A stretch of DNA of 64,000 nt from Flavobacteriaceae bacterium MAR_2010_72 (GTDB lineage Bacteria > Bacteroidota > Bacteroidia > Flavobacteriales > Flavobacteriaceae): NCBI GenBank assembly GCA_003550275.1, contig QXCW01000002.1, positions 3,037,501 to 3,101,500 on the forward strand, written 5' to 3'. A program made the position numbers and the translations under genes. Under the pieces are notes generated by a model. That model did not search any database. It was not told where the DNA came from and worked only from the letters and a program-made list of their open reading frames with translations. How positions within the stretch are numbered: position 1 is the stretch's first letter; every line of letters starts with the position of its first letter. Positions 55,742-63,292 of the stretch are shown here, piece by piece.

Positions 55742-56446
55742 ATGATGGACAGAAGAGAAAGTTTAAAATCAATGTTATTAGGCTCAATGGCTGTTGGTCT
55801 TACCACCCAAAGCTGTTTGACCTCAACCCCAGCCGAAGTCATTGATGACAAAATTTGGCAGTATACCTATGGTCGTACACCTAAAGAAGCGGCCTATGAC
55901 GAAGAGTTATTGAGTGAATGTTTTTTTGAAGATTCCGAAAAGGAATCTATTAAAACGTTGGCAAATTTAATACTCCCTCCAAACGAACAAGGAACAATCG
56001 AGCAGGCTGGCGTGGTAGATTTCATTGAATTCATGGTCAAGGATGTACCAGAATTTCAGGTACAAATTAGAGGTGGACTCATGTGGCTCAATAACCGATG
56101 CAATTCTAAATTCAATTCAATTTTTGTTACAAGTACTGAGAACCAACAAAAAGAAATTTTAGATGAAATCGCTTATCCTAATCCTAAAGCTTCAGAACAG
56201 GTGCAGGAAGTACAGTTTTTTTCATTGATGCGAAATCTTGTGCTCACAGGCTATTTCACTTCTGAAGCAGGTATTAAGGAATTAGACTACAAAGGCAATA
56301 CACCAAACACTTGGGATGGTGTACCACAAGATGTATTGGATGATCATGGTTTAAGTTATGACCCTGAATGGCTTGCCAAATGTGTAGATCACTCCAAAAG
56401 CGGTGATCTTGCCGAATGGGATGAAGACGGTAATTTAATTAGCTAA
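55742..56446 (+). CDS. Gluconate 2-dehydrogenase subunit 3-like protein
   Basis: A 234 aa small subunit that in this family helps fold and export the GMC dehydrogenase through the Tat pathway. The N-terminus MMDRRESLKSMLLGSMAVGLTTQSC has a Tat-like RRESLK and a possible lipobox ending at C25. The body shows the family features LANLILPPNE and DFIEFMVKD, then GGLMWLNNRC. The gene starts right after the GMC stop codon (no gap), so they are cotranscribed. A second ATG three bases in could also be the start. Confidence 0.88.
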   Translation: MMDRRESLKSMLLGSMAVGLTTQSCLTSTPAEVIDDKIWQYTYGRTPKEAAYDEELLSECFFEDSEKESIKTLANLILPPNEQGTIEQAGVVDFIEFMVKDVPEFQVQIRGGLMWLNNRCNSKFNSIFVTSTENQQKEILDEIAYPNPKASEQVQEVQFFSLMRNLVLTGYFTSEAGIKELDYKGNTPNTWDGVPQDVLDDHGLSYDPEWLAKCVDHSKSGDLAEWDEDGNLIS

Positions 56447-56501
56447 AAATCGATTTCTGCGCCAGCTTTTGAACTTTTTTCAGAACAATCTCCTTTTATA
56501 A

Positions 56502-56519
56502 ATTAGGATATTTCCTAAT
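56502..56519. repeat. Inverted repeat upstream of the fasciclin gene
   Basis: ATTAGGA / TCCTAAT with a 4-base centre, about 100 bases before the -7 element of the fasciclin gene. It could be an operator or only an A/T-rich palindrome; it is not followed by a T run. Confidence 0.35.
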
Positions 56520-56611
56520 GTATTTAGAAAACTAAATATGTAGTTTTTGTGCCCATTATAGTTTTTTGTTTAAACTTTTGTTAAAATCTTTAAACAAAAT
56601 AAAATCTTCCC

Positions 56612-56619
56612 TATATTTG
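56612..56619 (+). promoter_or_regulatory. Promoter -7 element of the fasciclin gene
   Basis: TATATTTG matches TAnnTTTG, 24 bases before the ATG at 56644. Confidence 0.6.
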
Positions 56620-56643
56620 AAAAACCATTAAAACATTATTTAT

Positions 56644-57318
56644 ATGAAAAATTACAAAAACTTTAAAACCCCCAATCTACAATCCGCTAAAGTTATTGTA
56701 TTATCATTCCTAACGCTATTAGCTTTTTCTTGTCAAACAGAAGATATAGAAACGTCTATTGAAGCTTCAAATGTCGCCTTGTTTGAGATTTTAGACGCAA
56801 ATACCGATGGGAATTCAGGTAAATCCTCAAGTGCTAGAAATGGTGCTCCTCAAAAAGGAGACATTCCAATTGCAGTCATCGCGATAGAAAATGGTGGCTT
56901 TGACGAATTAGTTGACGCATTAATATATGTGGACGAAGAATTGGATGCTGGACTAGTAAATCTTTTTCTAAATGGAAAAGACCAATATACTGTTTTTGCT
57001 CCAACAGATAATGCATTTTTTGCTCTATATGAGGCTCTAGACCCGGATGGGAGTCAAGGCATTGACAGTATTAGAGATTTACCAGCAGATTTAGTGTTGA
57101 ATGTTTTGCTTTATCATGTTACTGATGGTAGAAGAGCATCCAATAGTGTTTTACCTAAAAAGAATTCTAAAACAATTGATACATTATTAGGACAATCATT
57201 TTCAGTCAACTCTTCAGGAATGATTACAGCTGGAAGTAACGACGCCATGATTTTGGCCGCTGATATATCTGCCTCAAATGGCATCATACATGTTATCAGT
57301 GCCGTTCTATTACCATAA
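56644..57318 (+). CDS. Fasciclin-domain lipoprotein
   Basis: A 224 aa surface protein. The signal ends in a lipobox (LLAFSC, Cys at residue 30), so it is probably a lipoprotein. After a short linker comes one fasciclin (FAS1) domain (about 90-224) with the H1 box YTVFAPTDNAFF, the middle LLYHVTDG and the end NGIIHVISAVLLP. FAS1 domains mediate adhesion or matrix contacts. It is a single-gene unit with its own promoter and terminator. The partner and substrate are unknown. Confidence 0.9.
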   Translation: MKNYKNFKTPNLQSAKVIVLSFLTLLAFSCQTEDIETSIEASNVALFEILDANTDGNSGKSSSARNGAPQKGDIPIAVIAIENGGFDELVDALIYVDEELDAGLVNLFLNGKDQYTVFAPTDNAFFALYEALDPDGSQGIDSIRDLPADLVLNVLLYHVTDGRRASNSVLPKKNSKTIDTLLGQSFSVNSSGMITAGSNDAMILAADISASNGIIHVISAVLLP

Positions 57319-57345
57319 CATTAACCAAAATAATAGAGTTTTTTT

Positions 57346-57376
57346 AAACGAGTTGTACCGAGTACAACTCGTTTTT
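57346..57376 (+). terminator. Intrinsic terminator after the fasciclin gene
   Basis: Perfect 11-bp stem ACGAGTTGTAC / GTACAACTCGT with a 3-base loop and a following T run, 28 bases after the stop. Confidence 0.92.
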
Positions 57377-57472
57377 AGTTCATTCCTATCCATCAATTTT
57401 ATACAAAATAGAATCTCCTTTTACAAGGCATCCAAATGACTCATAAATCTTTTCAAAAATCACGCTGTACTA

Positions 57473-57503
57473 TTTGGTAATCACATAGATTATCGTAAAT
57501 TTG
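57473..57503 (+). promoter_or_regulatory. Promoter of rplM-rpsI
   Basis: TTTG (57473-57476), 19-base spacer, TAAATTTG (57496-57503): an exact Bacteroidota promoter 46 bases before the rplM GTG. The short leader has a small CTCT/AGAG hairpin that may or may not be regulatory. Confidence 0.8.
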
Positions 57504-57549
57504 CAAACTCTTTTCGAGAGAGGAATGTTTAATAAGAAAATTAAAACGT

Positions 57550-58005
57550 GTGGACACATTAAGCTACAAAACGATTTCAGCAAACAAAGCTACTGTTAAT
57601 AAAGAGTGGGTTTTGGTTAATGCTGAAGGTCAAACGCTAGGGCGTTTAGCTTCAAAAGTTGCAATACTTTTAAGAGGCAAACACAAGCCTAACTTCACAC
57701 CGCATGTTGATTGTGGCGATAACGTAATTGTTATTAATTCAGAAAAAATCAACTTAACTGGAAACAAGTGGAACGACAAAACGTACATTCGTCACACAGG
57801 TTACCCAGGTGGTCAACGAAGTTTATCTGCTACTGAAATGTTTGGAAAAGATCCAGCAAGATTAGTAGAAAAATCAGTAAAAGGAATGCTCCCTAAAAAC
57901 AAATTAGGTGCAGATTTATTCCGTAATCTAACCGTTGTTGTAGGTTCAGAGCACACTCATGAAGCTCAAAAACCTAAAACAATTAACTTAAACGAAGTCA
58001 ATTAA
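57550..58005 (+). CDS. rplM: 50S ribosomal protein L13
   Basis: Large-subunit protein bound early to 23S rRNA. The 151 aa length is standard; recognisable parts are WVLVNAEGQTLGRLAS, LLRGKHKPNFTPHVDCGD and the VKGMLPKNKLG signature. Translation starts with GTG at 57550, since no in-frame ATG precedes MDTLSYKT. Its stop overlaps the rpsI start by one base (TAATG), so the two are translationally coupled. Confidence 0.97.
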   Translation: MDTLSYKTISANKATVNKEWVLVNAEGQTLGRLASKVAILLRGKHKPNFTPHVDCGDNVIVINSEKINLTGNKWNDKTYIRHTGYPGGQRSLSATEMFGKDPARLVEKSVKGMLPKNKLGADLFRNLTVVVGSEHTHEAQKPKTINLNEVN

Positions 58006-58391
58006 TGGAAGTAATTCACAAAATTGGCCGTAGAAAGACGGCTGTTGCTCGTGTGTATCTTGCTCAAGGAAAAGGCAAGATCACAGTGAACAAAAAAGAC
58101 ATGGCGGTTTATTTTCCTACTGCAACATTGCAGTACAAAGTAAACCAACCTTTAACCATGACTAACAATGATGGCAACTTTGATATTACAGTAAACGTCT
58201 ATGGTGGTGGCATCACAGGTCAAGCTGAAGCTATCCGTTTAGCAATCTCTCGTGCAATGTGCGAGTTAGATGCTGAAAACAGACTAATATTAAAGCCAGA
58301 AGGTTTATTAACTAGAGACCCAAGAATGGTTGAGCGTAAAAAATTCGGACAGAAGAAAGCGCGTAAGAAATTCCAGTTCTCTAAACGTTAA
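58005..58391 (+). CDS. rpsI: 30S ribosomal protein S9
   Basis: Small-subunit protein whose C-terminal tail reaches the P-site tRNA. The 128 aa protein has the family parts GRRKTAVARVYL, GGGITGQAEAIRLAISRA and the basic end KKARKKFQFSKR. It overlaps rplM by one base. A 202-base gap with a strong hairpin separates it from rpsB. Confidence 0.97.
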   Translation: MEVIHKIGRRKTAVARVYLAQGKGKITVNKKDMAVYFPTATLQYKVNQPLTMTNNDGNFDITVNVYGGGITGQAEAIRLAISRAMCELDAENRLILKPEGLLTRDPRMVERKKFGQKKARKKFQFSKR

Positions 58392-58403
58392 CATTACAAA
58401 CTT

Positions 58404-58434
58404 GATTGGAGATCTTGTCAAAAGGTTTCCAATC
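58404..58434 (+). promoter_or_regulatory. Strong hairpin between rpsI and rpsB
   Basis: A 13-bp stem (58404-58416 with 58422-58434, two G-T pairs) around a 5-base loop GTCAA, not followed by a T run. It may be a processing site or part of a regulatory leader of rpsB. The remaining bases to the rpsB ATG (58435-58594) show no clear promoter. Confidence 0.6.
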
Positions 58435-58594
58435 TAGTTACAACAAAAACAATTTAAAACAACCCAGTTATTGTTGTCCTAGTCAAAACAGACAGGATTT
58501 AGTTTAGCATCTAAATGAAGCCAAGAGCCAAAAGCTAAATGCAAAAGGTCAAATGGAACATTGCTAATTCAACAGAACGTAAACTATTACAAAC

Positions 58595-59365
58595 ATGGAA
58601 AAAGTAGAAGTAAAAGACTTACTTGAAGCAGGTGTACATTTTGGACACTTGACACGCAAATGGGATCCAAATATGGCTCCTTACATTTATATGGAACGCA
58701 ACGGTATCCATATTATCAATCTTTACAAAACTGCAGCAAAAATTCAAGAGACCTCCGAGGCACTTCATAAAATTGCTGCTTCTGGAAAGAAAATCTTATT
58801 CGTAGCTACAAAAAAACAAGCAAAAGACATCGTAGCTGAAAAAGCTGGTGCAGTAAACATGCCTTACATCACTGAAAGATGGCCAGGTGGAATGCTAACC
58901 AATTTCATTACTATTAGAAAAGCCGTTAAAAAAATGGCTTCAATTGATAGAATGAAAAAAGATGGTACGTTTAATACCCTATCTAAAAAAGAGCGTTTAC
59001 AAGTTGATCGTTTAAGAGCAAAATTAGAAAAAAATTTAGGTTCAATTTCTGATATGACGCGTTTGCCTGGAGCATTATTTGTTGTAGACATCAAACGTGA
59101 GCACATTGCCATTAAAGAAGCTCAAAAATTAAACATTCCAATTTTTGCAATGGTAGACACCAACTCAGACCCACGTCAAGTTGATTATGTCATCCCTGCA
59201 AATGACGATGCTTCGAAATCTATCGATAAAGTGTTGTCCGTTGTGACTTCAGCTGTTGCCGATGGATTGGCCGAACGTAAATCTGACAAAGCAGAAAAAG
59301 AGCCAAAAGCAGAAAAGAAAGTAGCCGCTAAAAAGAAAGCAGTTGCTACTGAAGAAGAAGAATAA
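58595..59365 (+). CDS. rpsB: 30S ribosomal protein S2
   Basis: Small-subunit protein of the 30S back. The 256 aa protein has the usual parts LLEAGVHFGHLTRKWDPNM, PYITERWPGGMLTNF and DTNSDPRQVDYVIPANDDA, plus a Lys/Ala/Glu-rich tail (about 222-256) usual in this group. It sits between rpsI and tsf. In other bacteria S2 represses its own operon through the leader; the hairpin upstream makes this plausible here. Confidence 0.97.
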   Translation: MEKVEVKDLLEAGVHFGHLTRKWDPNMAPYIYMERNGIHIINLYKTAAKIQETSEALHKIAASGKKILFVATKKQAKDIVAEKAGAVNMPYITERWPGGMLTNFITIRKAVKKMASIDRMKKDGTFNTLSKKERLQVDRLRAKLEKNLGSISDMTRLPGALFVVDIKREHIAIKEAQKLNIPIFAMVDTNSDPRQVDYVIPANDDASKSIDKVLSVVTSAVADGLAERKSDKAEKEPKAEKKVAAKKKAVATEEEE

Positions 59366-59387
59366 ATAACAATTTCAAAACATAAAT

Positions 59388-59436
59388 AAGTCGTTTAGTT
59401 CTTTTCTCTCTTGAAAATAAATTGAACGACTTTTTT
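59388..59436 (+). terminator. Terminator or attenuator between rpsB and tsf
   Basis: A 13-bp stem AAGTCGTTTAGTT / AATTGAACGACTT (two G-T pairs) with a loop of about 19 bases, followed by TTTT. It lies in the 86-base gap between rpsB and tsf, so it can only be partial if tsf depends on read-through. Confidence 0.7.
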
Positions 59437-59451
59437 AAATTATAAAAACCC

Positions 59452-60426
59452 ATGGAAAATACGGTAAAAATAAGCGCAGCAGAAGTTAACAAATTACGTC
59501 AAGCAACTGGTGCAGGTATGATGGATTGCAAAAAAGCATTGGTTGAAGCTGGTGGCGATTTTGATAAAGCCATTGAAGTATTACGTAAAAAAGGGCAAAA
59601 AGTTGCCGAAAAAAGAGCAGACAGAGAATCATCTGAAGGTGCTGCTATCGCCAAAATAAACGATGACAACACTGTTGGTGTTGCTATAGTTTTGGGATGC
59701 GAAACAGACTTTGTTGGTAAAAACGAAAACTTCGTTGCTCTGGCAAGTGAACTTGCTGAAATCGCTATCAACTACAACTCTAAAGAAGAGTTTTTAGCAG
59801 CCGATTTTGGAGGGATGACTGTTGCCGATAAATTGACAGAGCAAACTGGTGTTATTGGTGAAAAACTAGACATTACTGCTTTTGAAAAATTAGAAGCAGC
59901 CTATGTTGGATCATATGTTCATATCAATAAAATTGCTGCTTTAGTTGGTCTATCTTCTGAAGTAAACAATGCTGAAACTTTAGTTAAAGATGTAGCAATG
60001 CAAGTCGCTTCAATGGGAGCTACTACTTTGTCTTACAAAGATTTTGACCCTGCGTTTATTGCTTCAGAAACAGAAGCAAGAATTGCAGTTATCGAAAAAG
60101 ACAATGAAGAATTGGCGCGTTTAGGAAAAACACTTAAAAATGTGCCTGAATACATTTCGATGGCGCAATTGACTCCTGAAGTTTTGGCTGAAGCTGAAGC
60201 TGCTGCTAAAGCAGAATTGAAAGCTGAAGGTAAACCAGAACAAATTTGGGACAGAATTCTTCCTGGTAAAATGGAGCGTTTTATTTCTGATAACACAACC
60301 CTAGACCAAGAAAAATGTTTGTTAGATCAAACCTTTATTAAAAACGAAAAGCAAAACGTAGCGCAATATGTAGCCTCTTATGGTGATGTAAGTGTTACAG
60401 GTTTTAAACGTGTTACAGTAGGTTAA
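59452..60426 (+). CDS. tsf: Elongation factor Ts
   Basis: Exchanges GDP for GTP on EF-Tu. The 324 aa protein starts with the UBA-like region VNKLRQATGAGMMDCKKALVEAGGD and contains the core signature ETDFVGKNENF. The C-terminal part, IWDRILPGKMERFISDNTTLDQ, is complete. It is somewhat longer than the E. coli protein, as is common in Bacteroidota. It follows rpsB after an attenuator-like hairpin and ends at a strong terminator. Confidence 0.97.
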   Translation: MENTVKISAAEVNKLRQATGAGMMDCKKALVEAGGDFDKAIEVLRKKGQKVAEKRADRESSEGAAIAKINDDNTVGVAIVLGCETDFVGKNENFVALASELAEIAINYNSKEEFLAADFGGMTVADKLTEQTGVIGEKLDITAFEKLEAAYVGSYVHINKIAALVGLSSEVNNAETLVKDVAMQVASMGATTLSYKDFDPAFIASETEARIAVIEKDNEELARLGKTLKNVPEYISMAQLTPEVLAEAEAAAKAELKAEGKPEQIWDRILPGKMERFISDNTTLDQEKCLLDQTFIKNEKQNVAQYVASYGDVSVTGFKRVTVG

Positions 60427-60452
60427 TTTTAACCAAACAATACGATATTTCT

Positions 60453-60482
60453 AAAAGCTTCTCAAATTGAGAAGCTTTTTTT
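60453..60482 (+). terminator. Intrinsic terminator after tsf
   Basis: A 12-bp stem AAAAGCTTCTCA / TGAGAAGCTTTT with a 3-base loop and a T run, 26 bases after the stop codon. Confidence 0.92.
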
Positions 60483-60498
60483 ATACTTAAATTCCGCT

Positions 60499-60527
60499 TT
60501 TGTAAATTACAATTATGATTATATTTG
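60499..60527 (+). promoter_or_regulatory. Promoter of pyrH-frr
   Basis: TTTG (60499-60502), 17-base spacer, TATATTTG (60520-60527), 33 bases before the pyrH ATG and after the tsf terminator. Confidence 0.7.
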
Positions 60528-60560
60528 CTAAACCTTTAAAAAAACTATAGTTTCGAATTT

Positions 60561-61268
60561 ATGAAATACAAAAGAATTCTTCTAAAATTGTCTGGTGAAG
60601 CCCTAATGGGAACACGCCAATACGGCATTGACCCCGTGAGATTAGCCGAATATGCACAAGACATTAAGGAGATTTGCAATAAAGGCGTTGAAATAGCTAT
60701 AGTCATTGGAGGCGGAAATATTTTTAGAGGTTTAGCCGGAGCGAGTAACGGCATGGATCGTGTACAAGCAGACCATATGGGTATGTTAGCAACAGTGATC
60801 AATGGTCTAGCGCTTCAAAGTGCTTTAGAAGACACCGGAATCCAAACCCGTTTACAATCAGCCATTAAAATTAACGAAGTTGCTGAACCCTTTATTAGAA
60901 GGCGAGCCATTAGGCATTTAGAAAAAGGACGTGTTGTCATTTTTGGTGGTGGTACAGGAAACCCCTATTTCACGACCGATTCGGCCGCTGTTTTGCGAGC
61001 CATTGAAATTGAGGCTGATGTTATTTTAAAAGGCACTCGTGTTGATGGCATCTATAATACCGATCCAGAAAAAGATGCGAAAGCCATTAAATTTGATCAT
61101 ATTTCATTTGATGATGTACTGCGTAAAGGCCTAAAAGTCATGGATACCACCGCCTTTACTTTAAGTCAAGAAAATGAATTACCCATTATTGTTTTTGACA
61201 TGAACAAGAAAGGAAATTTACTTAAAGTCGTTTCCGGAGAAAATATTGGAACAAAAGTTAACTTATAA
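60561..61268 (+). CDS. pyrH: Uridylate kinase
   Basis: Hexameric bacterial UMP kinase of the amino-acid kinase fold; phosphorylates UMP to UDP. The 235 aa length is standard. Visible parts are [37 protein letters not shown], the acceptor region [15 protein letters not shown] and [13 protein letters not shown]. It is followed 55 bases later by frr, the usual partner. Confidence 0.97.
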   Translation: MKYKRILLKLSGEALMGTRQYGIDPVRLAEYAQDIKEICNKGVEIAIVIGGGNIFRGLAGASNGMDRVQADHMGMLATVINGLALQSALEDTGIQTRLQSAIKINEVAEPFIRRRAIRHLEKGRVVIFGGGTGNPYFTTDSAAVLRAIEIEADVILKGTRVDGIYNTDPEKDAKAIKFDHISFDDVLRKGLKVMDTTAFTLSQENELPIIVFDMNKKGNLLKVVSGENIGTKVNL

Positions 61269-61323
61269 AGTCGACAAAGATTTGGCATATTTTTGGTAGA
61301 CAAATTTTAAAATTAAATTAACC

Positions 61324-61881
61324 ATGAACGAAGACATTCAATTTATTCTAGACACTGCAAAAGAAGCGATGGATAATGCCATTAAACATCTAGAAAAGCA
61401 GTTTGTAAACATAAGAGCTGGTAAGGCAAGCCCGGCCATGTTAGGAAGTGTAATGGTGAATTATTATGGTTCTCAAACCCCATTAAATCAGGTGTCTAAT
61501 GTCAATACTCCTGACGGAAGAACCATCACCGTTCAACCATGGGAAAAAGGGATGCTACAGGAAATTGAAAAGGGAATCCAGATAGCCAATCTAGGATTTA
61601 ACCCCATGAACAATGGTGATACAATTATTATTAATGTTCCACCATTAACTGAAGAGCGTCGTCGCGACTTGGCAAGACAGGCCAAAGCAGAAGCTGAAGA
61701 TGCTAAAATTGGCGTACGAAGTGCCCGCAAAGATGCCAACACCGAAATCAAAAATTTAGAAGATGTCTCTGAAGATCTTCAAAAAAATGCCGAAATCGAT
61801 GTGCAACAAATGACCGATTCTTTCGTTAAAAAGATTGATTCTATTTTAGAAATCAAAGAAAAAGAAATTATGACGGTATAA
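61324..61881 (+). CDS. frr: Ribosome recycling factor
   Basis: Splits post-termination ribosomes together with EF-G. The 185 aa protein is nearly all helical with the conserved VNIRAGKASPAML, NTPDGRTITVQPWEKGML and PPLTEERRRDLARQAK. The start and length are as expected. It is cotranscribed with pyrH and ends at a terminator four bases after its stop. Confidence 0.97.
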   Translation: MNEDIQFILDTAKEAMDNAIKHLEKQFVNIRAGKASPAMLGSVMVNYYGSQTPLNQVSNVNTPDGRTITVQPWEKGMLQEIEKGIQIANLGFNPMNNGDTIIINVPPLTEERRRDLARQAKAEAEDAKIGVRSARKDANTEIKNLEDVSEDLQKNAEIDVQQMTDSFVKKIDSILEIKEKEIMTV

Positions 61882-61884
61882 TTT

Positions 61885-61911
61885 AAAGCGACAACAACGT
61901 CGCTTTTTTTA
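61885..61911 (+). terminator. Intrinsic terminator after frr
   Basis: Perfect 8-bp stem AAAGCGAC / GTCGCTTT with a 6-base loop AACAAC and a run of T. Confidence 0.92.
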
Positions 61912-61939
61912 TCCATTACATAAAACTCTCAATACATTG

Positions 61940-63217
61940 ATGAAAGCCTTCTGCGCATTTATTCTATTTACATCTTGTTTAATAAATGTGCATTCTCAAG
62001 CTGTTCCTGTAAAAAATGATTCTGCTTTTGTTGAAAACGACACACTAAAACAGGATCAGTTTCTTAAGCAATTAGGAAACGGCTATTTTCCGACCAAATT
62101 TGTAAATGTTGATTTAAGATATCTTGTTAAATACAATCAATATGAAGGGCTTCGAACTGGTTTAGGTGGTATAACAACGTCTTCCTTTTCAGAAAAATAT
62201 AGAATTAACGGGTATACCGTTTATGGGTTCAAAGATCACCGTTTTAAATATAGTGTAGGTGGCGGTTTTAGAGTTAATAAAAAAACTCAAACTTGGATCA
62301 ATCTCTCTTATACTGACGATCTTCAGGAAACGGGAAGCTCAATGTTTTTAACAGATAAACGCTTTTTCTCTTTTTTTGAACCCCGTTTATTGAATATAGA
62401 TTTATTCCATAAACATATTACAAAAGCTATAAGTTTAGAGCATAAGTTATCCCCATACCTATTGTCTGAAACCCAATTTTCCTTAAGCAAGATTGACCCT
62501 ACATACAATTATATCTTTTTGGTAGATGGCGATACTTATGAAAATTTTGATATTAGTAGTGTGAAACTTTCATTGCAATGGAATCCTTTTAGCAACTTCA
62601 CTATAGAAAATGACAATGTAATTGAAACCAAAACGGGCTATCCTGAATTCACATTACAATTGACCAAAAGTTTTAAAAACCTCTTAGATGGTGACTTTAA
62701 TTTTTTTAAATTCGATTTCAGGACACACTATCAATATAAATTCATGACCGGTAGCATTTTTGATGCTGTTCTCACCTCTGGGATTGCCACCGGTCAAACC
62801 CCTTTAACCCATTTGTACCACGCCTACCCCAACAATATCAACAAAGAAACTATTTTACAACGCTTTTCGGTAGCTGGTATAAATAGCTTTGAGACCATGT
62901 TTTTTAATGAATTTTTTTCAGACAAGTTTACAACCCTTCAATTAAAACACAGTTTACAACCTTTTAAAATTTCAAAACGTTTTAAACCCCAACTGGTTCT
63001 TATTTCAAGATTTGCAATAGGTAATATGCAGTATATAGATCGTCATCAACAATTGAGCTTCGAAACCCTTGATAAAGGCTATTCTGAAGCAGGGTTTGAG
63101 ATCAACAAATTACTCTTTGGTTTCGGGTTAAGTTTCGCATATCGTTACGGCGCCTATCACTTACCTGAAATTGGAGACAACATTGCCTTCAAGTTCACCT
63201 TCAATGTTTCTCTTTAA
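61940..63217 (+). CDS. Outer-membrane beta-barrel protein, DUF5686-like
   Basis: A 425 aa exported protein (signal peptide ending near VHSQA). After a short periplasmic lead, the rest alternates polar and aromatic residues (GGGFRVNKKTQTWINLSYTDD, FGFGLSFAYRYG) and ends in a terminal strand KFTFNVSL, as barrels do. It resembles the barrel half of DUF5686 proteins but lacks the carboxypeptidase-like N-terminal domain they usually have. I used the ATG at 61940; an in-frame TTG lies just before. The function is unknown. It stands between frr and an RND exporter. Confidence 0.65.
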   Translation: MKAFCAFILFTSCLINVHSQAVPVKNDSAFVENDTLKQDQFLKQLGNGYFPTKFVNVDLRYLVKYNQYEGLRTGLGGITTSSFSEKYRINGYTVYGFKDHRFKYSVGGGFRVNKKTQTWINLSYTDDLQETGSSMFLTDKRFFSFFEPRLLNIDLFHKHITKAISLEHKLSPYLLSETQFSLSKIDPTYNYIFLVDGDTYENFDISSVKLSLQWNPFSNFTIENDNVIETKTGYPEFTLQLTKSFKNLLDGDFNFFKFDFRTHYQYKFMTGSIFDAVLTSGIATGQTPLTHLYHAYPNNINKETILQRFSVAGINSFETMFFNEFFSDKFTTLQLKHSLQPFKISKRFKPQLVLISRFAIGNMQYIDRHQQLSFETLDKGYSEAGFEINKLLFGFGLSFAYRYGAYHLPEIGDNIAFKFTFNVSL

Positions 63218-63266
63218 CAATAGGCAATAACCTTTCAATTTAATTAGCTAATCATCAGGTTTTTTC

Positions 63267-63274
63267 TACCTTTG
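63267..63274 (+). promoter_or_regulatory. Promoter -7 element of the RND exporter gene
   Basis: TACCTTTG matches TAnnTTTG, 18 bases before the ATG at 63293. Confidence 0.55.
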
Positions 63275-63292
63275 TCGCTCTTTTATTGAGGT

